Below are positions 38,048 through 45,060 of a stretch of DNA of 45,060 nucleotides, piece by piece. Position numbers and translations under genes: made by a program. The DNA is from a virus. The DNA lies in the IMG/VR virus record IMGVR_UViG_3300011420_000015, positions 1-45,060 of that record; one strand, 5' to 3'. How positions within the stretch are numbered: position 1 is the stretch's first letter; each line of letters begins with the position of its first letter. The notes beneath the pieces are model-generated. The model saw only the letters and a program-made list of their open reading frames with translations. It had not been told where the DNA came from and did not search any database.

Positions 38048-39793
38048 TCATTCGAACGCCTCCTTGTTGACCTTGAATGCGATCCAGGCGTCCATCAGGG
38101 CCGCCACGGGGTCGATCTTTTCGTCGTACCGCCTCTTCCACAGCTTGAGGTTTCCGTTCGTGTCCTCTATGACCATGCAGTTGCCCATGGCGTACTGCAT
38201 AAGAAGCTCGTCAAATAGAATGAGGCGATCCTCACTCAGATTCTTGATCTCACCTAGAGGAACGGACTCCGTCTTAGCGCCCTGGATTACTTTCTCGATG
38301 TTGAATGGACCGTAATTTGACTCATACCACGCCAGAAATTCCTTGGAGTTGTATGTGTCATAGCCCATCGACCGAACATCATAACCATTTGACTGAATGA
38401 ACAGATCGAGATCCTCGTTCACTTGGTTACCAATGTCGAGGTATGTCCCTGGCATAACGCAAAGGCTTCCCTCAGCAATGAACTCGTCATACTTCTGTCG
38501 CGTAGCGCCAGGAAGTTGTGAGAGTGTTCGTTCGGTAATGTACGATCTTGTCTTGACCCCGAACCGATCACGGCTAAGCGGGAACAGGAACGTGAACGCA
38601 CAGAAGTCGTCACCTTGCGAGAGGTCCGCGCCTAAGGAGCAGGGCAATCCCATGAAATTCTGGGGTCGATGCGGGATTGTCTCTTCGTAGGTGAAGAAGT
38701 AGGTGTGACCTTCCATTGGGATGCCGAATCGCTTGGCGAGAATATCGTTCCTCGTCTGAGGCGCTCTTTCGGCTCTCTCAACGTCCAGTTGGTAGGTCTC
38801 ATAGCTCACCGTGATTCCGATGTTAGGCTGAGCCTTCACCCAAAGATCTGGGTTGAGAACTTCATTGATTTCGTCCAGCTTGTAGTGCCAAATCGAAATA
38901 TGCGGACTGCCACCGTTCTTTAGGATATCGGCAAGCTCCATCTTCATGGTGTCGCCGGCACCGTTACGAACCGTGCCTTCCGAACTCACCGCAACGATGA
39001 GATAGTCCTCAACCTTGGAGGCTCCCTGCTCGATGGCGCCCACGACGTCTTCCCTGAGGTCTCCGGAGAGCCACTCGTCCACCGTGTTGCACTTCGTCCT
39101 GAGACCCTGCAGCTTGTTGATGGCCATAGGGCGGACTTCGAGCAGGGAGCCCGTCAAGAAGTTCTCCACACCCTTCTTGGTGTGAACCAACTTCTGTCGC
39201 AACACACGATTTCCAGTGGTGTTCTGGAGTGAACCCTCCGTCAAGAACTTGAAAAGGGGTCCCCGCGCGCGCGTGATAGAAGTCTGAATCGGCCCCATGA
39301 TTTCCTCGGCCTGCTTCATGGTGGGGGCCGTTGTGATCTGCTTGGTGGTAGATGAGTCTACGACCAAGAAATATGACTGAAGACAGCTCTCGTATAGCGA
39401 TTTAGCCGCTCCTCGAGCCACGATCAGGTACTGCTTTGAGGTCAAACGACGCTTGACGATCTTCGTCACGTAATGCGTACCGTGCCCATTGGGAAGTTCT
39501 TCGGGCACTTGCCGCGGCGTGAAGTAGTACCAGCAGAAAATCTGCTCAGCCCACAGTTTGAACGATGGAAGTAATCTAAGATCGCTTCCGTCGGTCAAAG
39601 TAAGTTCGTTCTCGCAATAGCGGATGAATCCTTCTACTGCTTCGTCGTCATACCAAATGTTGGGGTTGGCGATGAGAGCGTCGATGCGGTTCATCTCAGC
39701 AGAAATTTCACGACACACGGGGATTAGTCCGTCCATCACAGCCTGCTTGAATTCCGCATAGTATCTCGGTGTTGCTGTATTCGAAAACCCCAT
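38048..39793 (-). CDS. terL: Terminase large subunit
   Basis: This 581-residue protein has the ATPase Walker A LIVARGAAKS near residue 125, Walker B with NTVDEW near 238, and a C-terminal RNase H-like nuclease with SLGADLSQGDDF near 388 and IDPVAALMDAWIA near the end. It drives DNA into the prohead and cuts the concatemer. I start at the ATG at 39793, with GAGGAGG six bases upstream; a TTG two codons earlier is less likely. Portal follows directly. Confidence 0.93.
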   Translation of the reverse strand: MGFSNTATPRYYAEFKQAVMDGLIPVCREISAEMNRIDALIANPNIWYDDEAVEGFIRYCENELTLTDGSDLRLLPSFKLWAEQIFCWYYFTPRQVPEELPNGHGTHYVTKIVKRRLTSKQYLIVARGAAKSLYESCLQSYFLVVDSSTTKQITTAPTMKQAEEIMGPIQTSITRARGPLFKFLTEGSLQNTTGNRVLRQKLVHTKKGVENFLTGSLLEVRPMAINKLQGLRTKCNTVDEWLSGDLREDVVGAIEQGASKVEDYLIVAVSSEGTVRNGAGDTMKMELADILKNGGSPHISIWHYKLDEINEVLNPDLWVKAQPNIGITVSYETYQLDVERAERAPQTRNDILAKRFGIPMEGHTYFFTYEETIPHRPQNFMGLPCSLGADLSQGDDFCAFTFLFPLSRDRFGVKTRSYITERTLSQLPGATRQKYDEFIAEGSLCVMPGTYLDIGNQVNEDLDLFIQSNGYDVRSMGYDTYNSKEFLAWYESNYGPFNIEKVIQGAKTESVPLGEIKNLSEDRLILFDELLMQYAMGNCMVIEDTNGNLKLWKRRYDEKIDPVAALMDAWIAFKVNKEAFE

Positions 39794-39806
39794 CGCCAAC
39801 CTCCTC

Positions 39807-40190
39807 TCACTTCTTCTTGGGCTTCAACCTCTTCGCAACCTCTTGGACCGCCTTGCTTTCAGTCTTCACGCCGGCCTGCTTGATGGCTGCTTCGATCGCG
39901 AGATCAGCTGCCTTGCTTGCGACGCGACGGACCTGTTGCTTGCCAATGTCCTTGAGGAGGTTCTTGGCGAAACCGTCGCCTTTGCTTACGCGCTCCGTCG
40001 CCAGTTGCGAGAACTGACGCTCAAGCTGCATTCGATTGACGGCCGCACGCAGGTCTGAATCGGACAAAGTCCGAGGATTGACCTTGGAGAGGTTTCCCGA
40101 AACGGTGCCGTCCGAGCCACGCTCACGACGGACTCCCCACTTCATGCCCTTGATGCCGTGGTGCTCAAGGTATTCATCAATGGTCGTCAT
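39807..40190 (-). CDS. Small basic protein with HGIKGMKWGVRR tag
   Basis: The first 22 residues contain YLEHHGIKGMKWGVRRERG, a short motif that recurs at the ends of many capsid-associated proteins in phages of Gram-positive bacteria. The rest (about 100 residues) is a basic helical protein with MQLERQFSQLATERVSKGDG and a Lys-rich end. It stands just before the large terminase. It may be a virion-internal or capsid-assembly protein. AGGAGGG lies three bases before the ATG at 40190. The N-terminus of the RNA-polymerase-like protein recalls the same motif. Confidence 0.68.
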   Translation of the reverse strand: MTTIDEYLEHHGIKGMKWGVRRERGSDGTVSGNLSKVNPRTLSDSDLRAAVNRMQLERQFSQLATERVSKGDGFAKNLLKDIGKQQVRRVASKAADLAIEAAIKQAGVKTESKAVQEVAKRLKPKKK

Positions 40191-40202
40191 AGACCCTCCT
40201 TT

Positions 40203-40913
40203 CTATGCTGCTGGTCGAAGTAGAACACCAATGACGCCGCCACGAATTGCTGCGTTACGCACAAGATTCCTGACACCGGTCGATCCAGAAGGACGCCCGA
40301 GCAGATGACCTACCCAGAAATGCGGAAATGCGGTCGAGTCGTCAACGAGTTCGGTGAACGTAGCTGGATTGGTCGGCGGGTTGAAGCTCGATGCGTTTGA
40401 ATTAGCCCATGCCCCAATCACCTGCGCCACACCGTCCATCGTCGCGGTCTGTGCTGGTACGTCATAATTCGTCACACCGGTAATTGGCGCCTTCGCATCC
40501 GTGTTATCAAACGGAGTGGTTGTATCGACACCTCGATAGCCAAGTACAATGCCCGCGGCAACGCCTCCTGGGTTTGTGGCTGAGATGTTTCCGGATTCTC
40601 CACCAACCGCCTTCTTGTAGAACACCGCACCGGTAGGAGACTGAGCTCCCGTTCCGGACTGTTGAGTATTTCGACGAGTAAAACCGGCAGCGGTCAAGGC
40701 GGTAGTAGCCCACACCGTGTTGGTGTTGTTAGTCACCAGCGCAACGAGGAAGTCATCGGCGAGAATGCCTCCACCCGGAGAAGGTAGTGTCAAAGTCAAT
40801 GCTGATCCCGCGGTTGGCTGTCGTTGTATTCCAACGGTGCCCAAATATGAGATTCCAGCTCCAACTGGTTGCACCATGGACGCAGCAACTACTCCTGAGC
40901 TACAGAAACTCAT
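40203..40913 (-). CDS. Fibre-associated structural protein (236 aa)
   Basis: This protein is a Gly/Thr/Asn-rich beta protein with LTLTLPSPGGGILADDFLVA, FYKKAVGGESGNISATNPGG and GIVLGYRGVDTTTPFD, a pattern common in tail-fibre or appendage proteins of actinobacteriophages. The C-terminal end (GRPSGSTGVRNLVRNAAIRG) is basic. The ATG at 40913 overlaps the previous TGA as ATGA. Its position at the end of a fibre-gene run supports a surface-appendage role. Confidence 0.65.
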   Translation of the reverse strand: MSFCSSGVVAASMVQPVGAGISYLGTVGIQRQPTAGSALTLTLPSPGGGILADDFLVALVTNNTNTVWATTALTAAGFTRRNTQQSGTGAQSPTGAVFYKKAVGGESGNISATNPGGVAAGIVLGYRGVDTTTPFDNTDAKAPITGVTNYDVPAQTATMDGVAQVIGAWANSNASSFNPPTNPATFTELVDDSTAFPHFWVGHLLGRPSGSTGVRNLVRNAAIRGGVIGVLLRPAA

Positions 40914-41296
40914 GCGCTTAGCCGTCCGAAGACCAACCAATCGTCAGATCCCATCCGAAGAAGCTGAGCCATAGCGTACTGACCGGAAAGCTTCAGACCC
41001 GGAGTAGATCTCAGCGTCACGCCCGCGCCCGGGGCGATCGTTACTTGTCCCGCGCCATATTGAACGATCCACAAAAGAGTGGTTGCCGGCCAGGTGACAC
41101 TCGATTGTGGAGGAACCGTGAACGTGATCCCAGCTGCGTTGCTAAGAGTAATCAACTTGTAGCGATCCGCGAGAACCGCCGTGTATGTGGTACCCGTTTG
41201 GGTATTGACGGCTCTTCGCGCCAAACTCTGAAGATCAAAGACGTCTGCTCCGACCGCCGAGATCAAGGAACTTAGGCGCGACTCATGAGTCGCCAT
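40910..41296 (-). CDS. Fibre-associated structural protein (128 aa)
   Basis: The N-terminus (MATHESRLSSLISAVGADVF) resembles that of the preceding fibre-like protein (LQTRLSDLITSLGTDYKQLR), suggesting a common attachment segment. The rest is a single beta domain (AADRYKLI-like YTAVLADRYKLITLSNAAGI, WIVQYGAGQVTIAPGAGVTL) typical of small tail appendage domains. It begins just after the 232-residue gene. It may form the distal or adapter part of a fibre. Confidence 0.66.
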   Translation of the reverse strand: MATHESRLSSLISAVGADVFDLQSLARRAVNTQTGTTYTAVLADRYKLITLSNAAGITFTVPPQSSVTWPATTLLWIVQYGAGQVTIAPGAGVTLRSTPGLKLSGQYAMAQLLRMGSDDWLVFGRLSA

Positions 41297-41299
41297 GAA

Positions 41300-41998
41300 C
41301 TACGCCTTTGCGGTAACGTAAGCCGCAGCGAGATCCAGGTCCGGGTTTCCGAAGACAGCTGTGATGTTGGTGGCCAGTTTCAATGGCGTCACCGCTCGAG
41401 CGTCGTCAGTTCCGGTGTTGGTCTCCGTTTGCGTGGCAACCTCGATCTTTCCCTGCACAGTTTCTGAGGCCGCCGAGATGAGGGCCATCAGAGCAGCGGT
41501 GTCGGCCAGAGCCAAGATGTCTCGCCCGTACGCGGTTGTCGACAACGCAGCGATCGCGGTCAAATCAGAGTCCAACGGCTGCTTTCCCGCGAGAGCGGTA
41601 GTCACAGTGCCCGCGAAGTTGGCATCGTCACCCAAAGCCGCAGCCAGCTCGTTCAGGGTATCCAGCGCACCTGGAGGTGCGTCCAGAATCTGAGCGATTA
41701 CGGCGTCGGTCTGCTGCTTGACGCCCTGTGGAGTGACCGCACGTACCGCGTCGGTGCCTGTGGTGACCTCAGCCAGTGTGGCGATCTCGATGATGCCCTT
41801 GACAGTGGTTGAGGCGTCCGGTGGAGAGCCCGAAGAACCGGCCTTGACTTCATTGATGGCCGCAAGGAGGCTTGTTTTGTCGGTGGTTGTCAGACCCGTG
41901 AGATCACCACTGGAAGAGCCGGTAATCCAGGTCCTGAGCTGCTTGTAGTCGGTACCCAATGACGTGATCAGGTCCGAAAGTCGAGTTTGAAGTGTCAT
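41300..41998 (-). CDS. Tail fibre-like protein (232 aa)
   Basis: It contains two tail-fibre repeats: STTVKGIIEIATLAEVTTGT DAVRAVTP and VQGKIEVATQTETNTGTDDA RAVTP, separated by helical linkers (LDTLNELAAALGDDANFAGT). Such repeats form trimeric shafts in many phage fibres. The N-terminus shares an attachment segment with the next protein. The ATG at 41998 lies 4 bases after the previous stop, with GAAGGTG upstream. Confidence 0.78.
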   Translation of the reverse strand: MTLQTRLSDLITSLGTDYKQLRTWITGSSSGDLTGLTTTDKTSLLAAINEVKAGSSGSPPDASTTVKGIIEIATLAEVTTGTDAVRAVTPQGVKQQTDAVIAQILDAPPGALDTLNELAAALGDDANFAGTVTTALAGKQPLDSDLTAIAALSTTAYGRDILALADTAALMALISAASETVQGKIEVATQTETNTGTDDARAVTPLKLATNITAVFGNPDLDLAAAYVTAKA

Positions 41999-42001
41999 TG
42001 G

Positions 42002-42280
42002 TTACACCTTCGCATTCTCGTAGAGGAGTGACAGAGATGGCCCGTCATCGTAGACGGGGTGTGGCTCGGGGGCGTTGATGTGCGCGTCAAGATTCGACCC
42101 TCCCCCGCCCGCGCCTGGGATGAAGTATTCCAAGTCGAGCCATTTATTAAACCCATCACCGATCTTGAACTTTCCTGTATCGACCTCGAATCCCGGCTCG
42201 CCAAGAGCAAGGATCGGATTCTTGAAGGTCCACTCAACCGCGGGACCCTCCCTGAACCGGAAAACAACGTTCGCCGGCAT
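42002..42280 (-). CDS. Small fibre adapter with Mtd-N-like domain (92 aa)
   Basis: NPILALGEPGFEVDTGKFKIGDG followed by NKWLDLEY is the signature of the small N-terminal domain of major tropism determinants and many tail-fibre proteins. A Gly-rich linker and a short Pro-rich tail follow. The ATG at 42280 overlaps the TGA of the connector-like gene (TGATG). It opens the fibre-gene run and may link fibres to the virion. Confidence 0.75.
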   Translation of the reverse strand: MPANVVFRFREGPAVEWTFKNPILALGEPGFEVDTGKFKIGDGFNKWLDLEYFIPGAGGGGSNLDAHINAPEPHPVYDDGPSLSLLYENAKV

Positions 42281-42675
42281 CAGGGAGTACCGCCCCACAG
42301 TACGATTTCATCTTCGTCAGGCTCAGGGTCGAACCAGGCGTACTCTTCGCGGCGCTCTCGAATCCTCCACTCGAGCTGATTGATCTGCTCCTTGAACGAA
42401 GTGATGGCGTAAGAAGACTCCGGTGGATCGAACAGGAGACGCACACGAAGGCTGACGTAGGTCTGCACATTGGTGTGCGTCAGATCCAACCCGATGAACT
42501 CTTCCCACGTCTCTTCTGCTCCCGTAATTACAAACCCCTGAGAGGGGCCGATGCCGATCTGATTGAGGTCAGCAAGAACTGTGTTGATGAAGAGCACGAT
42601 GTCGGGGTCGAAAGCCGTGTAGGCCTCGTCAAGACCCAGCGTCTTCTTCACGCTGGTAAGAATGCTTTCGTTCAT
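42280..42675 (-). CDS. Head-tail connector-like protein (gp6-like)
   Basis: SILTSVKKTLGLDEAYTAFD, FINTVLADLNQIGIGPSQGF and TYVSLRVRLLFDPPESSYAI match the HK97 gp6-like connector family common in phages of Gram-positive bacteria. It is helical with an acidic, Trp-containing end. It would bind under the portal. Its place before the fibre genes and terminase, not next to the capsid, is unusual. The ATG at 42675 has GAAGGAGGTGACC upstream. Confidence 0.72.
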   Translation of the reverse strand: MNESILTSVKKTLGLDEAYTAFDPDIVLFINTVLADLNQIGIGPSQGFVITGAEETWEEFIGLDLTHTNVQTYVSLRVRLLFDPPESSYAITSFKEQINQLEWRIRERREEYAWFDPEPDEDEIVLWGGTP

Positions 42676-42720
42676 GGCGGGTCACCTCCTTCGAATGGCT
42701 CCCATTTTGACAGTTGTGGA

Positions 42721-43374
42721 CTACTTCTGGATCAGCTTCCTAGCGAAGCCCAGGATCTCCTGGATGTCGATGTTGCCGGGGTCGCCGTGGCTGTTCTCCG
42801 GGACATGCTGATGCCCGAGAACGCCGACGTAGTTGCTCCAGCCAGCAAACGGAAGACGGACTCCGTTGTTGACTCCGTAAGAAGCGGGGTATGGCTTGAA
42901 CACAACCCCGGTCCGAAGACGGAAGCCGTGACGCTTGTGGAAGTCAGCTAGGATGCGACCGACCCAGTGAAGCTGACGCTTGTCGGCGTCGGGCCAGAAC
43001 ACGTAGTCCCTACCGGCGACCCGAGTGTTGCTGGTCCCGCCCCAACGCTTGGCGTTGCGAGGATCGCAGGTGCCGATCAACTCGATCTGAACCGTGTTTA
43101 GGGTGTTGGTGTTCACCCCACCAGCTGCATTGCGAAGAGCTCGAGAGGACTTCTCATCGGGGAAGTGACCTCGCCACTTACCGCGGGCCTCACCCAACGG
43201 TGGAAGACCGGTGTAGTTCGGAGCAGTGGCTCCGCCCTCATAGGAGGGCCAATCGGTACCCTCAGTCGTGTGTAGGGTGACGACCATCGTGTCTTTGTTG
43301 AGATGAAGGTCTGCTCCAGGGTAGTCATCCTGAAACCACTGCGTCTTGCAGTCTGCGACTCGGTAGTTGCTCAT
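42721..43374 (-). CDS. Endolysin, N-acetylmuramoyl-L-alanine amidase type
   Basis: This 217-residue protein fits the amidase-2/PGRP fold. VVTLHTTEG supplies zinc ligand His35. The end has GVLGHQHVPENSHGDPG with His188 and Asp198 as further ligands. No signal peptide is seen, so it relies on the holin at 19938. It has no obvious separate wall-binding domain. I use the ATG at 43374, where AAGGAG lies five bases upstream; the longer reading would overlap the HNH gene. Confidence 0.85.
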   Translation of the reverse strand: MSNYRVADCKTQWFQDDYPGADLHLNKDTMVVTLHTTEGTDWPSYEGGATAPNYTGLPPLGEARGKWRGHFPDEKSSRALRNAAGGVNTNTLNTVQIELIGTCDPRNAKRWGGTSNTRVAGRDYVFWPDADKRQLHWVGRILADFHKRHGFRLRTGVVFKPYPASYGVNNGVRLPFAGWSNYVGVLGHQHVPENSHGDPGNIDIQEILGFARKLIQK

Positions 43375-43382
43375 GTCTCTCC

Positions 43383-43796
43383 TTACCAAAGCTTGGTGTC
43401 GCCGGGCATACGTTCGGTGAAAACTCTGGGAAGCTGGCTTTCATCACCGTAGTGGATGGCGTTGTGGGTTCGATGACTGACGGTGATCAGAAACTCAGGA
43501 TCCAAGACAACTTCGTCACCTTGGGCAAGTTGGTCCGGCACCATCGGGTTCATGTGATGGATGTGAAGCCTCGAATGGATTGGCCACTCAGGCATTCCCA
43601 GGTCACAGCCCTCATCTCGAACGATTACGAAGTGCCGCATAGCACTCCATTCCGCTGAGTGATAGAACTGCTGGTTCATCCATCGATCGTGCCCGAACGT
43701 CGAAGAGCCCACGACACCCGAAAGCTTCAGGTACTCGTAGCGCTCTTCGAACGTTCGAATCCGACGTAGCTCACTGTAGCTGCGATGTCTCGTCAT
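43383..43796 (-). CDS. HNH endonuclease
   Basis: This 137-residue protein has SRLHIHHMNPM, the first His part of the HNH site, and TVSHRTHNAIHYG, the last part, with a preceding FVIVRDEGCDLGMPEW. Such HNH enzymes next to terminase genes take part in packaging, aiding cleavage by the large terminase. Both the ATG at 43796 and one at 43808 lack a strong ribosome site; the former fits the usual family start (MTRHRSYSEL). It overlaps the previous gene by 26 bases. Confidence 0.82.
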   Translation of the reverse strand: MTRHRSYSELRRIRTFEERYEYLKLSGVVGSSTFGHDRWMNQQFYHSAEWSAMRHFVIVRDEGCDLGMPEWPIHSRLHIHHMNPMVPDQLAQGDEVVLDPEFLITVSHRTHNAIHYGDESQLPRVFTERMPGDTKLW

Positions 43797-44106
43797 ACGG
43801 AAGCTCATCGTAGACGGCTGGAGAGCTACTGACGTAGCTCTTAAACGCAGTCAAAGCGGCATCAATGAGCTCCGAGAGCTGACCCTGAGCTGCCAGAGCT
43901 TCTGTCTGGGCCTTCAGGTGCTCGTTTCGGAGCCCAATCATCTCTTGTTCGAGCTTCTCGCGCGTAGAACCGAGCTTCAGAAAGTGAGTAATCACCTGTG
44001 CCGAGGCCGTACCGGACTCGAGTTGCTCTTCCGCGAGGTCGACCGCCTTGGCGATCAGCTGATTCTCGCGCTGTTCTGGTGATCGCGCGGGCGTGCGTCG
44101 CGCCAT
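43771..44106 (-). CDS. Terminase small subunit-like protein
   Basis: MARRTPARSPEQRENQLIAK followed by AVDLAEEQLESGTASAQVIT and HFLKLGSTREKLEQE is a highly conserved helical protein in actinobacteriophages, usually next to an HNH or large terminase gene. It is often treated as the small terminase or a packaging protein; this is remembered similarity. The ATG at 44106 has GAGAGGAGGAG upstream. The C-terminal tail is acidic. Confidence 0.68.
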   Translation of the reverse strand: MARRTPARSPEQRENQLIAKAVDLAEEQLESGTASAQVITHFLKLGSTREKLEQEMIGLRNEHLKAQTEALAAQGQLSELIDAALTAFKSYVSSSPAVYDELPYDETSQLQ

Positions 44107-44117
44107 GGCTCCTCCTC

Positions 44118-44957
44118 TCAACGAATGATGTTGTCAACAAGTTTCCGCAAACGGCCCGAAACTCGGTATTTGAATGGCCTGTGATCGCTGGCTCGAAGGT
44201 CCAAAACAAGCTCACAAGCAACAATAACGCCGGGATCGGCGAATGCCATGTCGACAACCGACTTACCAAGGGTGCCGACACCTTTCGGCATGTGTCCACG
44301 CCAAGAAGCGAGCTTCTCCATGGGATGTTCGATGTGACGAGCCACTTTGAAGGACTCTTCGGGTTGACGAAGGTTCTTGTTGATGTCTCCGACGAAAATG
44401 ATCTCGGCGTCAGGAAACTCGAGCTCTAGCTGCTCATTGAGACGCACCTTGCCCGCTTGAACGTCCACCCAGACCTCAGCACGCTGTTCCGTGTTATCGA
44501 GCGGATCATGCGAGACCACAACAACCCATTGCTTCCTGCCCTTGCGAGCTTTCAGCGGAATAACGAGTCCGTGAACCGGTGCGGTACGCCCACCCCCATA
44601 CTCAGGAGATCGTACGTACGTCTTGTCGCTCAACTTGGCCGCCCAAGGCGACTTCATCAGTTCGAGAAAGCGAGTGTCCCAAATACCCCAGCACTCACCG
44701 GCTGCTGCACCCGTCAGATGCACGAAGTCATGGTACGGATGACGCAACGCTTTCTCGAACTGCTTGTTGTCACGACCAGAAGCTTCGGTTCCGGTGATCC
44801 ACTTCAGGTTCAGACCGATCAATCGGATGATCGAAGTTCGCCACAGCTTGTCCGGTCGGTCGAAACGACCCGAAGAGTGGCCTGCCCAAATGCGAATGGC
44901 TCGCTTTGCCTTTCGAGCAGCCCCCGAAACGCTTACCCGAACTTTTGTGTCCTCCAT
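44118..44957 (-). CDS. Endonuclease/exonuclease/phosphatase (EEP) family protein
   Basis: This 279-residue protein shows EEP-fold motifs: GLNLKWITGTEA near the N-terminus, VVVVSHDPLDNT, IIFVGDINKNLR (the GDxN motif) and a final DLRASDHRPFKY (SDH). The family cleaves phosphodiester or phosphomonoester bonds; a DNA nuclease is one option here. I begin at the ATG at 44957 with GAAAGGAG five bases upstream; the longer reading lacks a site. It is the first complete gene in the reading direction. Confidence 0.75.
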   Translation of the reverse strand: MEDTKVRVSVSGAARKAKRAIRIWAGHSSGRFDRPDKLWRTSIIRLIGLNLKWITGTEASGRDNKQFEKALRHPYHDFVHLTGAAAGECWGIWDTRFLELMKSPWAAKLSDKTYVRSPEYGGGRTAPVHGLVIPLKARKGRKQWVVVVSHDPLDNTEQRAEVWVDVQAGKVRLNEQLELEFPDAEIIFVGDINKNLRQPEESFKVARHIEHPMEKLASWRGHMPKGVGTLGKSVVDMAFADPGVIVACELVLDLRASDHRPFKYRVSGRLRKLVDNIIR

Positions 44958-45060
44958 TGGGACTCCTTTCAAAGACTTTGGATGCAGTTTCAAGGGGTAC
45001 CCCTGTGATCCAATCCCCGATTACTTCTGAAAAGAGGCCCGCCGGGGAATTTTTTAGGAC
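44958..45060. other. Right-edge non-coding stretch
   Basis: About 100 bases upstream of the first gene. On the plus strand a short GC-rich stretch (CCCGCCGGGG) is followed by AATTTTTTAGG. AGGGGTACCCCT, a 12-bp palindrome, lies around 44993-45004. No copy of the TCGC/TAATGAG promoter is present, so I cannot name the promoter of the packaging genes. Confidence 0.4.

Noticed and set aside
526-45030. Many plus-strand open frames, for example 34132-36273 (713 codons), 26482-27723 and 15193-16323
   Set aside because: They lie opposite well-supported minus-strand genes, lack ribosome sites, and have low-complexity composition typical of antisense shadows in GC-rich DNA.
1-45060. tRNA genes, CRISPR arrays, integrase or attachment sites
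   Set aside because: I saw no cloverleaf-like sequence, no regularly spaced direct repeats of array type and no recombinase motifs; a covariance or profile search could still find weak ones.

Overview
This window is a tailed double-stranded DNA phage (siphovirus type) whose genes all lie on the minus strand, so biological order runs from high to low coordinates. The likely host is an actinobacterium. The evidence is the medium-high GC content by eye, frequent GTG starts, an HNH gene beside a terminase-small-like gene, and a ReqiPepy6 Gp37-like tail protein. This host call is inference. I see no integrase, excisionase, repressor, tRNA or CRISPR array. Packaging, capsid, tail, lysis and replication genes are all present, so the window could be most or all of a lytic-type genome of about 45 kb.

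Layout in reading direction. 44957-42721: EEP-type phosphohydrolase, terminase-small-like protein, HNH nuclease, endolysin. 42675-40203: connector-like protein and a set of fibre-like proteins, unusually placed before the terminase. 40190-32020: a protein with an HGIKGMKWGVRR tag, large terminase, portal, a morphogenesis protein, a fused protease/major capsid protein, head closure, tail terminator, major tail protein and a chaperone-like protein. 32017-21741: two more major-tail paralogs, a receptor-binding-like protein, an HK97 gp10-like protein, tape measure, distal tail protein and Gp37-like protein. 21706-19938: membrane proteins and a Dp-1/r1t-type holin. 19889-13920: a block of small membrane proteins and conserved unknowns, including two DUF6353-like proteins. 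13905-9212: a giant helicase-primase-polymerase fusion with small partners. 9202-4649: small secreted, membrane and zinc-ribbon proteins and an SF2 helicase. 4481-181: a mobile HNH endonuclease, two PD-(D/E)XK nucleases, a DFDGD-type RNA-polymerase-like protein and a last conserved small protein.

Three things stand out. First, one 1262-residue protein carries an SF3-type helicase, an AEP-type primase and an exonuclease plus family-B-like polymerase. Second, an 881-residue protein has the DFDGD signature of YonO/crAss-type single-polypeptide RNA polymerases, helix-turn-helix segments, and an N-terminal motif that recalls virion-associated proteins. Third, six copies of a promoter-like element (TCGC, ACA, C, TAATGAG at fixed spacing) stand in front of small membrane-protein genes, mostly separated by hairpin terminators. 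A cluster of TAATATCTA elements around 4.5 kb, with a perfect 16-bp palindrome, is a candidate origin or operator.
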